A stretch of 64,000 bases of DNA from the NCBI GenBank assembly GCA_965140775.1, contig OZ223471.1, forward strand, positions 744,001-808,000. The letters are read 5' to 3'. The DNA is from UBA6244 sp965140775. GTDB lineage: Bacteria; Bacteroidota; Bacteroidia; Bacteroidales; F082. Below are positions 52,445 to 60,046 of this stretch, one piece after another; position 1 is the stretch's first letter; each line of letters opens with the position of its first letter. The notes below the pieces were generated by a model, which did not search any database, was not told the origin of the DNA, and worked only from the letters and a program-made list of their open reading frames with translations. The position numbers and the translations under genes were made by a program.

Positions 52445-52981
52445 ATGAACAAAAACGGACTTTATATCGCGAATAGCGCCGCCATGTTGATGGTTTCTTC
52501 TGTGTTGATGGGCGCTTTCTATTTTCAGTTTGGCTTGGGCGAAAACCCTTGTCCGCTGTGTTTATTGCAGCGCATGGGCATGATGGGAGTCATCTTCGGA
52601 TTGGCCCTCAACACTTATTTTGGTTTTCGTAAAGAACATTTTGGGATCGTTATTCTGGCAGCCCTGATAGGTTCTTCTTTCTCCATCCGACAAATATTGT
52701 TGCACATTTGTCCGGTGGCAGGTGAAGCCACGGGCTATGGCAGCGCCGTTTTCGGCATGCACCTGTATTCGTGGGCGGTGGTGATTTATGTGGCGAGTAT
52801 GTTGGGATCGGTCATCTTTTTGTTTCTTTTCAAGGATGAAAAAAAAGGCTTGAAGCGTACGCCACTCACTTTCGAGAAAATTGTTTTTTACCTCATTGTA
52901 CTACTCATTGTGGCCAACGTTGTTGCTACTTTTTTTGAGTGCTCCATTGGTCCCTGTTGTGAAAACGGACCGTGCCCCTGA
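52445..52981 (+). CDS. dsbB: DsbB-like disulfide bond formation protein
   Basis: Inner-membrane protein that reoxidises periplasmic thiol oxidases using quinones. 178 residues with four to five helices. The first periplasmic redox pair is NPCPLCLLQR, Cys36 and Cys39, a CxxC DsbB hallmark, with the adjacent Arg43 of the quinone site. The second pair of classical DsbB is not present: only Cys89 occurs in that loop. Instead the C-terminus carries four cysteines (166, 171, 172, 177) in FFECSIGPCCENGPCP. The electron path may differ accordingly. Confidence 0.85.
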   Translation: MNKNGLYIANSAAMLMVSSVLMGAFYFQFGLGENPCPLCLLQRMGMMGVIFGLALNTYFGFRKEHFGIVILAALIGSSFSIRQILLHICPVAGEATGYGSAVFGMHLYSWAVVIYVASMLGSVIFLFLFKDEKKGLKRTPLTFEKIVFYLIVLLIVANVVATFFECSIGPCCENGPCP

Positions 52982-53011
52982 GGTAATCATATGTTTATAA
53001 ATCAGTAGCTT

Positions 53012-53926
53012 GTGACAGACCTTAGACTGTATTATATTCAAAAAACAAAACGTGCCCAATTGCGCATTGGTTTTTGGAGTGTGATGGTTTTTGTGGTTTA
53101 TTCCACCATTGCCTGGAGTATTAATTCTGCTTCGCCGCTTCTTTTCTGCCTCTTCACCTGGATCATTCTTATTTTGTTTCACATGCGCTTCAATCGGGCC
53201 TATTACCGTCGATTGAAGATTGTCAGCAAAAAGTTTCCCAACGAGTGGCACAAGTTTTTGATGGAACGGGTGCCTTTTTACAAAAAGCTTCCCCTGGACG
53301 ACCAAATTATGTTTGACCAGCGGGTGATGTTTTTTTTGGAGGAGAAAAAAATTGAAGGAATCGATACCGATATCGACGATCATATTCGGTTGCTGGTGGC
53401 TGCCAGTGCCATTATTCCCACCTTTGCCTTCCCATTTTTTGAATATCCCAACGTGCACGAGGTACTCATTTATCCCAATGCGTTCGATGAAAATTTTAGC
53501 ACCGATCAGGATAAGGAGACGAGTAGGAACATCGTGGGCATGGTGGGAAACAACTTTATGAACAACACCGTGGTACTCTCCAAACCCGACTTGCTGGCCG
53601 GATTTAGCGGTAAACCATCCAAGTATAATGTGGGTATTCACGAATTTGTACACCTCCTCGACAAAGCAGACGGCATGGTGGATGGGCTGCCGGAGATTTT
53701 TACCGACAATGCTTACACGTTGCCTTGGTTGCAAATCATCAAAAAAGAAATGGAGCGCATCGAAAAGGGACGTTCGGATATCAATCCCTACGGACTAACC
53801 AACAATGCCGAATTTCTGGCCGTGGTAAGCGAATATTTCTTCGACAATCCCCACAAATTTCACGAAAAGCACCCCGAACTATACGAATATCTGGTAACGA
53901 TCTTTCATCAAAATCCGGATAGATAG
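53012..53926 (+). CDS. mtfA: MtfA-like zinc peptidase (M90)
   Basis: 304 residues from a GTG; two N-terminal helices (about 22-38 and 43-58) suggest membrane attachment, unlike soluble E. coli MtfA. The catalytic motif HEFVHLLD has HEFVH at 210-214, and AEFLAVVSEYFFDNP near the C-terminus supplies the third ligand Glu. LPLDDQIMFDQRVMFFLEEKKIEG matches the family's N-terminal part. E. coli MtfA binds the regulator Mlc; whether that applies here is unknown. Located after dsbB with 30 bases between. Confidence 0.9.
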   Translation: MTDLRLYYIQKTKRAQLRIGFWSVMVFVVYSTIAWSINSASPLLFCLFTWIILILFHMRFNRAYYRRLKIVSKKFPNEWHKFLMERVPFYKKLPLDDQIMFDQRVMFFLEEKKIEGIDTDIDDHIRLLVAASAIIPTFAFPFFEYPNVHEVLIYPNAFDENFSTDQDKETSRNIVGMVGNNFMNNTVVLSKPDLLAGFSGKPSKYNVGIHEFVHLLDKADGMVDGLPEIFTDNAYTLPWLQIIKKEMERIEKGRSDINPYGLTNNAEFLAVVSEYFFDNPHKFHEKHPELYEYLVTIFHQNPDR

Positions 53927-53950
53927 GTGTTTATTTGCAGTGGTGCAATG

Positions 53951-55726
53951 TTAAAAACCCCATGTTTCTTCCACTTCCCAGTTGGCACGGATAGTGATTT
54001 CCTTATCAAAGTAAATCACTTTTTCGGGTTGGAGTTTGGTGTTGAAATGTCCCGCATCCCACTGGTGGTTGTGGTTGTCGTCGTAAATGATTTTATACAA
54101 GTATTTCCCGGGATTCAGAAAATCCATCACAATGGTGGTGTCCCGTGTGAACTCATACTGTTTAAATACCACTTCCTTGTTGTTAATCATCTGAAGAATA
54201 TAGGGCTGTTCTTTTTCAGGTTTTAATGTGAGGGTGAAAATGCCATATTCTTTGAGGGGTTTGGGAGTAAACGACAGGGATATTTCCTTGTTAAAAAAGC
54301 CGTTCCAATCGATGAAGGATGAGTCGGGATAGAATAGTTTATAACGGGTTTCGGCTTCGATGGCGATGGGAAATTGTATGGTTTGATGTAAACTGTCCAG
54401 AAAAACAAACTCAGGATTGGGGATGGTGTCGGTACCAACAATCAGGTAGGCCGAATCGGTATCGAGTGTCACCATGGGTTGGGCAAAAGTAATTTCAGGT
54501 TTTTTGGTCAGTATCAGGTTGTTGCTCTTCACATTGGATGTCCATTCCAGGTATTCTTTTACGGCATCTTTTTTCTTGTTCTGGCGTGCACGCCCGGAAG
54601 TTTTATCGGGGTCGAGTCGTAAAAATACCTGACCTAGGGTGTCTTCCTGCTTCATAATCAGCATCTCCAGCGTGTCGATGGGAAGGGTTTTTAAATACCA
54701 AATGATGGTGTCGTTGTTACCCGAATAATGTGGGAGATACCAAAGTGTATCCGGGTTAAAATTCAGAGGAATCAAGTCGATGTCGCGGGCAGGTTGAGAA
54801 AATGAAAATTGCAGGGTGTTGCGTTTCAGGAGTTCTGCTTTCAACAGGCGTTGGGTGCTGTCGTATTGCGCAAACATATAAAGTCCGATACCTGCATACT
54901 TGGCATTAAAAATGGAATCCCGGTACAACGAATCGAGGCGTGCCTGAAGGGTGTCCACAGGAAGTTCGTCCATGCTGATGGTGTCAACCAACTCCATGGT
55001 TTTTTTTGGCATGGCACTGTTGTCGTAATAGGGCCTCACCAGGGTGTCGTAAAAAGCGATTTCTTCTCCGGGCTGGTCGTAAATAAAATTGGCATTCTGG
55101 TCTTTCAGGGCAAAGAGCAAATAAAGTTCGTTGGCCAAACCATTGAATGAAAATTTTCCGGAGGCATCTGTTTTGCTTACGTAGTATGGCTCGGTGAGAT
55201 ATGGAAGGCTGTCGAGAGGAATGGTGTCGTTGTTGTCTTTGTATAGCATCACAAACACTTGCTCTTCGGGAAGAAGATTTTGGGCGTTTTGCACGGTTCC
55301 GTAAAGGCTCAGCGAATCCACATAGTCGCCGGTGGAAAAAATATAGGAAAAGTTGTGTAGCGGATTACCTTCGGTAAGGTCCACGATGGCATCTCCAAAA
55401 TATACGGTGTAGGTGGTGTTGGGTTTTAGTTCTTCGTTAAATTTCACATGTATGGATTTGCCTCGGGTGGTAAAATCCGGAAATTCTTTCATGGGAGGCG
55501 AAATCAGTGCTTGTTGCATGATGTTTTCAAGTACCGGATACTCATCGGTGGTAAGTACAAATTTACGTCCGGTAAAAAACGGGCTTCCGTTGGGTGGTGT
55601 GGAGCCAATGATGGTGGGAGGTGTAATATCTTTTGGACCGCCGGAGGGCATCACCGGATGGGCGCAGCGATAAAGTACCAGCGACAACCAGACAACGAAA
55701 AGAAAGAAAATTATACGTTTTACCAT
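53951..55726 (-). CDS. Large Ig-like (SbsA-type) putative lipoprotein
   Basis: 591 residues from the ATG of MVKRIIFF; an upstream in-frame extension crosses the promoter. The sequence CAHPVMPSGGPKDITPP matches the start of a Bacteroidota family with an N-terminal bacterial Ig-like domain (TTYTVYFGDAIVDLTEGNPL) and a long beta-rich tail. In most members this Cys is the lipidation site; here it is preceded by YR, which is a poor lipobox. The C-terminus has FLNPGKYLYKIIYDDNHNHQWDAG, typical of the family. Likely outer-membrane or periplasmic; function unknown. Confidence 0.8.
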   Translation of the reverse strand: MVKRIIFFLFVVWLSLVLYRCAHPVMPSGGPKDITPPTIIGSTPPNGSPFFTGRKFVLTTDEYPVLENIMQQALISPPMKEFPDFTTRGKSIHVKFNEELKPNTTYTVYFGDAIVDLTEGNPLHNFSYIFSTGDYVDSLSLYGTVQNAQNLLPEEQVFVMLYKDNNDTIPLDSLPYLTEPYYVSKTDASGKFSFNGLANELYLLFALKDQNANFIYDQPGEEIAFYDTLVRPYYDNSAMPKKTMELVDTISMDELPVDTLQARLDSLYRDSIFNAKYAGIGLYMFAQYDSTQRLLKAELLKRNTLQFSFSQPARDIDLIPLNFNPDTLWYLPHYSGNNDTIIWYLKTLPIDTLEMLIMKQEDTLGQVFLRLDPDKTSGRARQNKKKDAVKEYLEWTSNVKSNNLILTKKPEITFAQPMVTLDTDSAYLIVGTDTIPNPEFVFLDSLHQTIQFPIAIEAETRYKLFYPDSSFIDWNGFFNKEISLSFTPKPLKEYGIFTLTLKPEKEQPYILQMINNKEVVFKQYEFTRDTTIVMDFLNPGKYLYKIIYDDNHNHQWDAGHFNTKLQPEKVIYFDKEITIRANWEVEETWGF

Positions 55727-55754
55727 GCAGCATTCAGTTTGAGGTACAAAGATG

Positions 55755-55762
55755 CAAAAATA
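55755..55762 (-). promoter_or_regulatory. Candidate -7 element for the Ig-like protein gene
   Basis: Minus-strand TATTTTTG, 28 bases before the chosen ATG at 55726; no TTG at the standard distance. Confidence 0.5.
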
Positions 55763-55776
55763 TAGACATGTTTTGG

Positions 55777-56397
55777 TCAGGCTTTGCCATTCTCTAACGC
55801 ACGAAAGGTATATCCTATTGCGCACATGGTTTCGAGATAGAGGGGCAGCACCGGCAATAAATTTTTTGCTGCTTTTTCACTGTCGTGAAAAACCGCAATC
55901 GTTCCCGGGCGGCTATGGTTTAATACATTATCCAGACAGGTTTTGGGTGTGGTGCGGGCATCAAAGTCGTAGGATATCACCGACCACATCACCAGCTGAT
56001 AATCTCGTTTCAGGTGGTAGGCCTGTCGGGGTGTAATTTTTCCGTAGGGTGGGCGAAACAGGTTGCTTTGGATCAGTTTTGCCGCTTTTTCTACGTTTGC
56101 GTAATACATTTTGTTGTTTGTTATCCAGCCTTTTAGGTGGTTGTGGGTATGGTTGCCGGTATGGTGACCACGTCGCAGGATTTCCTCATATACTTCGGGG
56201 TATTTTTGCACGTTTTCGCCCACACAAAAGAAGGTGGCCTTGGCCTGAAATTGGTCAAGAATGTCGAGTACCCGGGGTGTAATGGTTGGGTTCGGACCAT
56301 CGTCGAAGGTGACATAAATAACCTTTTCGGAGGTTTTTACCTGCCAGGTCAGTCCCGGCATCAGGGTGCGAAGAATGAGGGGCGATGTAACTTGCAT
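55777..56397 (-). CDS. Polysaccharide deacetylase (NodB domain)
   Basis: 206 residues from the ATG of MQVTSPLILR; an ATG five codons upstream overlaps the promoter box. NodB motifs: YVTFDDGPNP with the Asp pair D32/D33, the metal His pair in RGHHTGNHTHNH, FRPPYGK, and DFDARTTP. Such enzymes remove N- or O-acetyl groups from peptidoglycan or surface polysaccharides. No signal peptide is evident. It is divergent from gpmA across a region with two opposed -7 elements. Confidence 0.92.
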   Translation of the reverse strand: MQVTSPLILRTLMPGLTWQVKTSEKVIYVTFDDGPNPTITPRVLDILDQFQAKATFFCVGENVQKYPEVYEEILRRGHHTGNHTHNHLKGWITNNKMYYANVEKAAKLIQSNLFRPPYGKITPRQAYHLKRDYQLVMWSVISYDFDARTTPKTCLDNVLNHSRPGTIAVFHDSEKAAKNLLPVLPLYLETMCAIGYTFRALENGKA

Positions 56398-56401
56398 GGT
56401 G

Positions 56402-56409
56402 CAAAAATA
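56402..56409 (-). promoter_or_regulatory. -7 element abutting the polysaccharide deacetylase start
   Basis: Minus-strand TATTTTTG, then CACC and the ATG at 56397. It overlaps the alternative upstream ATG. Confidence 0.5.
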
Positions 56410-56441
56410 CAATTGTCTGCATCATACCCATGGTATTTTAC

Positions 56442-56449
56442 TATTTTTG
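56442..56449 (+). promoter_or_regulatory. Candidate -7 element for gpmA
   Basis: TATTTTTG, 33 bases before the gpmA ATG; the nearest TTG is 26 bases upstream, longer than standard. Confidence 0.5.
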
Positions 56450-56482
56450 TTTTCGTAATATTAATTTATAAAAAGCTTAAAA

Positions 56483-57229
56483 ATGAAACGTTTAGTGCTA
56501 TTACGCCATGGACAAAGTGCGTGGAATAAGGAAAACAGATTCACCGGATGGACCGATGTGCCCTTATCGGATCAAGGAATTGCTGAAGCCCGCAAGGCGG
56601 GAAAGGTGTTGAAAGAAGCAGGTTACGATTTCCGCCTGGCCTACACTTCCTACCTCACGCGCGCCATCAAAACCCTGTGGTTGGTGCTCGAAGAAATGGA
56701 TTTGATGTGGATAGAGGTGAAGAAAAACTGGCGCTTGAACGAAAAGCACTACGGAGCTCTGCAGGGGATGAATAAGGTGGAAACGGCCAATACCTATGGT
56801 CCTGAAATGGTACAGCTCTGGCGTCGCAGTTTTGATACACCACCCCAGCCCCTTACTGCCGATGATGAGCGTAATCCTCGATTTGATGCCCGTTACGAAA
56901 ATCTGACTGCCGCCGAATTGCCCATGACCGAATCGCTGAAGGAAGTAATTGAGCGTCTGGTGCCCTATTGGGAAACGGAATTGGAGCCCGCCCTCATGGA
57001 AAAAAACGACCTGTTGATTGCCGCCCATGGAAACAGCCTTCGTGCGCTGGTGATGAAACTCAAAAATATGAGCCGCGAGGAAATTCTGGAGTTCAACATC
57101 CCCACCGGTATCCCCTATGTTTTTGAATTTGACGACGATATGAACCTGATTAAAGACTATTTCCTCGGCGATCCCGAAGAAATCAAAAAGCTGATGGATC
57201 AGGTGGCCAACCAGGCAAAGGGTAAATAA
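56483..57229 (+). CDS. gpmA: 2,3-bisphosphoglycerate-dependent phosphoglycerate mutase
   Basis: Interconverts 3- and 2-phosphoglycerate. 248 residues. The phosphohistidine motif LVLLRHGQSAWN is at the N-terminus; NRFTGWTDVPLS, LNEKHYGALQGMNK, and the second catalytic His in IAAHGNSLRALV complete the active site. Length and motifs are those of dPGM enzymes. Monocistronic, followed by a metallophosphatase gene with its own promoter. Confidence 0.96.
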   Translation: MKRLVLLRHGQSAWNKENRFTGWTDVPLSDQGIAEARKAGKVLKEAGYDFRLAYTSYLTRAIKTLWLVLEEMDLMWIEVKKNWRLNEKHYGALQGMNKVETANTYGPEMVQLWRRSFDTPPQPLTADDERNPRFDARYENLTAAELPMTESLKEVIERLVPYWETELEPALMEKNDLLIAAHGNSLRALVMKLKNMSREEILEFNIPTGIPYVFEFDDDMNLIKDYFLGDPEEIKKLMDQVANQAKGK

Positions 57230-57253
57230 TTGTTATTTTTTAGATAATTCATC

Positions 57254-57281
57254 TTTGGTCAAAGCGATTTTTGTAGTTTTG
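57254..57281 (+). promoter_or_regulatory. Promoter candidate for the metallophosphatase gene
   Basis: TTTG (57254-57257), a 16-base spacer (one short of the usual range) and TAGTTTTG (57274-57281); the ATG follows 22 bases later. Confidence 0.55.
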
Positions 57282-57303
57282 ACAACCATCTAAAAATTAA
57301 CCT

Positions 57304-58038
57304 ATGTCGAAAAAATGGGTCATTCCTGATATACACGGGTGCGCCCGTACACTTAAGTTTTTGATCGAGAAGCAAATAAAGCCCGGTTTGGAGGATGAGC
57401 TTTTCTTTTTGGGGGATTACATCGACCGAGGACCTGATTCCAAAGGCGTGATCGACTACCTCATGGCCATGCAGGAAAAGGGGCATAAAATGAAATTGCT
57501 CATGGGCAACCACGAAGATTATTGCCTGCAAGCCTTTGATGAGGATAGGAAAAATAAGGGATTCCTGGGTATCCGCAGCAAAACCAAAATACAAAAAGAA
57601 TGGGAAATTTATGGTGGCAAAGAAGCACTCGAAAGTTTTGATGCCGAATCTCCACGCGACATCCCCGAAAAATACATCGAATGGATGCGGAAACTGGAGT
57701 ATTTTGCCCTCACCGATAATTTTGTGATTGTACATGCCGGACTCAATTTCAAAGAGGAAGACCCCTTTTCGGATACCCGCTCCATGATATGGATACGCGA
57801 TTTTCAGGTGGACAGAGCAAAAATACGAAACCGGAAAGTAATTCATGGGCATGTTCCGGTCAACCTGGAATTTATCGACATGAGCATCAAACACGCCGGC
57901 TACAAATTCATCGATCTCGACAATGGGGTATATTTCGACAACCGTACCGGTTATGGAAATCTGGTGGCACTGGAGCTTACCAGCATGGAATATGTGGTTC
58001 AGTCGCTTATGGACGAAATTACCTTTAAAGCAAGGTAG
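57304..58038 (+). CDS. Calcineurin-like metallophosphoesterase (PPP-type)
   Basis: 244 residues with the ordered metal-binding motifs of PPP phosphatases: DIHGC (9-13), GDYIDRGPDS (37-46), GNHED (about 69-73), HAG and HGH near 145 and 180. This is the arrangement of bacterial PrpA/ApaH-like Ser/Thr phosphatases. The substrate (phosphoprotein or dinucleoside polyphosphate) is unknown. Cytosolic. Not closely spaced with neighbours. Confidence 0.9.
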   Translation: MSKKWVIPDIHGCARTLKFLIEKQIKPGLEDELFFLGDYIDRGPDSKGVIDYLMAMQEKGHKMKLLMGNHEDYCLQAFDEDRKNKGFLGIRSKTKIQKEWEIYGGKEALESFDAESPRDIPEKYIEWMRKLEYFALTDNFVIVHAGLNFKEEDPFSDTRSMIWIRDFQVDRAKIRNRKVIHGHVPVNLEFIDMSIKHAGYKFIDLDNGVYFDNRTGYGNLVALELTSMEYVVQSLMDEITFKAR

Positions 58039-58146
58039 TTCCAAAGGTATTGTTTTGAATGAGTTCAGGTCATTTTTCCGGTTATGATGCTTTCTGCCAA
58101 AAATTACACTGTATTTAAAATGGCTTTAAATATGGTGCGATAACCT

Positions 58147-58175
58147 TTTGTAATAGGAGCGATTATGTACATTTG
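58147..58175 (+). promoter_or_regulatory. Promoter of ClC gene 1
   Basis: TTTG (58147-58150), a 17-base spacer and TACATTTG (58168-58175); the ATG is 6 bases further on, so a leader is nearly absent. Confidence 0.65.
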
Positions 58176-58181
58176 CCGCCA

Positions 58182-59954
58182 ATGACCAAACTACACATAC
58201 GAAATCGGTTTTTACTCCAACTGCAACGGATGCCACGCACGCGGTTGATGAACATACTGAGCATTATTACCGGATTCGTGGTGGGGCTGATAGCCGTATT
58301 GATGAAAAACCTGGTGTTCTTCATCCGCAATTTGCTCATCGGCGGCTTTTCGGAAGATTATGGAAACGTGCTGTACGTGCTGTATCCGGCCATAGGTATT
58401 CTGGCAACGGTGGTTTTTGTTAAGTACATACTACGAAAACCCGTTCGCGATGGTATTCCCAACGTGCTGTATGCCATTTCCAAAGAGCAAGGCATTATCC
58501 GACCGCACAACACCTTTTCATCTGTTATTACCAGTGCCTTAACGGTAGGTTTCGGGGGTTCGGTAGGATTGGAAGGACCCACTGTGGTTACCGGTGCTGC
58601 CTGGGGTTCTATGATCGGTAAGGCTTTTCGGTTGAATTATAAGGAAATTGTGGCCATCCTGGGATTTGCCGCCGCCGCTGCCATGTCGGCCATCTTCAAG
58701 GCTCCCATCGCAGCCATCGTGTTTGCCCTGGAAGTCATCCTTTTTGATATGACCATGACCATGATGGTGCCCCTGCTTTTGGCGTCCATCATTGCCGCGC
58801 TCACATCTTACCTGTTTTTAGGGCAAGATGTGTTGTATCCCTTTGTCATCGACCATAAATTTGAGTTGGGACAAACCTTGTATTACTTTGGTTTTGGCCT
58901 TTTTACCTCCCTCATTTCGGTGTATTTCATCAAAACTTATGTGTTTACGGGTTCTTTATTTAAGAAAATCAATCACTGGTTTTTCAGGTTTCTGTTGGGA
59001 GCCGGCATGTTGGGTGGTTTGGTGTTTTTGCTTCCTTCCCTTTATGGTGAAGGGTATGAAGCCATCAACGAAGGACTGGCAGGCAATTTGAATTTTGTAT
59101 TCGACAACAGTATTTTTTACGACTACCACAATCAGGCTTTGTTGGGATTGGTGTTGCTTTTTGGTATCACCATGTTTAAAGTGGTAGCCACATCGCTTAC
59201 CTTTCGCGCAGGTGGAGTGGGGGGGATTTTTGCGCCTACGCTGTTTATTGGTACCATGGCCGGACTACTCTTCGCCAGCACCATCAACTATCTGGGATTT
59301 ACCCAATTGCCCGTGGCAAGTTTTGCTCTCGTAGGCATGGCCGGTTTGTTGGCAGGTGTGGTTCATGCGCCACTTACTGCCATCTTCCTCATTGCGGAAA
59401 TTACAGGAGGTTACGACATGTTTTTACCCATTATGATTGTGGCCACCACCTCCTATGCTATGGCCAAGTTGATGGTTCCCAAGTCGATATATACCATTCA
59501 GTTGAAAAACAGAGGCGAATTGATTACCCATCATAAAGACCGTGCCCTGCTGTCGATGATGAAAATTGAGGGTTTAATTGAGAAAAATTTTAGTACCATA
59601 CATCCTGATGCCAACCTGGGTGAGCTTATTAAAGTGATTGCCAATTCACAACGCAATATTTTTCCGGTGGTTGACGACCAGATGAATTTCTATGGCATCA
59701 TCATCCTCGACCAAATACGGAGTATCATGTTTAAGCCTGAGTTATACAAGACCACCTCCGTACACAACCTGATGTTTATGCCCACCAACGTGGTACAAAT
59801 AAACGACGACATGGAGACTGTGGCAGGTAAATTTCAGCACTCGGGAAAATACAATCTGGTGGTGCTGGACGATGGCAAATATGTGGGATTTGTTTCCAGA
59901 GCAAACGTTTTCTCTCACTACCGCGAGATACTGAAAGACATGTCGGAAGATTAA
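58182..59954 (+). CDS. ClC-family chloride channel/antiporter with CBS domains, copy 1
   Basis: 590 residues. I start at the ATG at 58182; a TTG nine bases earlier lies in the promoter box. The transmembrane part (about 20-425) has the ClC signatures GGSVGLEGPTV with the gating Glu and GGVGGIFAPTLF (GxFxP). The first selectivity motif is DGIPNV in place of GSGIP. Two CBS domains fill the C-terminal ~140 residues (LGELIKVIANSQRNIFPVVDD; GKYNLVVLDDGKYVGFV). Paired with a related gene 92 bases downstream. Confidence 0.93.
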   Translation: MTKLHIRNRFLLQLQRMPRTRLMNILSIITGFVVGLIAVLMKNLVFFIRNLLIGGFSEDYGNVLYVLYPAIGILATVVFVKYILRKPVRDGIPNVLYAISKEQGIIRPHNTFSSVITSALTVGFGGSVGLEGPTVVTGAAWGSMIGKAFRLNYKEIVAILGFAAAAAMSAIFKAPIAAIVFALEVILFDMTMTMMVPLLLASIIAALTSYLFLGQDVLYPFVIDHKFELGQTLYYFGFGLFTSLISVYFIKTYVFTGSLFKKINHWFFRFLLGAGMLGGLVFLLPSLYGEGYEAINEGLAGNLNFVFDNSIFYDYHNQALLGLVLLFGITMFKVVATSLTFRAGGVGGIFAPTLFIGTMAGLLFASTINYLGFTQLPVASFALVGMAGLLAGVVHAPLTAIFLIAEITGGYDMFLPIMIVATTSYAMAKLMVPKSIYTIQLKNRGELITHHKDRALLSMMKIEGLIEKNFSTIHPDANLGELIKVIANSQRNIFPVVDDQMNFYGIIILDQIRSIMFKPELYKTTSVHNLMFMPTNVVQINDDMETVAGKFQHSGKYNLVVLDDGKYVGFVSRANVFSHYREILKDMSED

Positions 59955-60010
59955 TCGTTTGATCCGGGCCTTGCCCCTTCAATAAAGAAAATACTTAGTC
60001 CATATTTGAT

Positions 60011-60018
60011 TACTTTTG
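60011..60018 (+). promoter_or_regulatory. Candidate -7 element before ClC gene 2
   Basis: TACTTTTG, 28 bases before the ATG at 60047; no TTG at the standard distance. Suggests the second channel can be transcribed alone. Confidence 0.5.
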
Positions 60019-60046
60019 CCACTGTTTTTAGGATTTCTTATACCTC

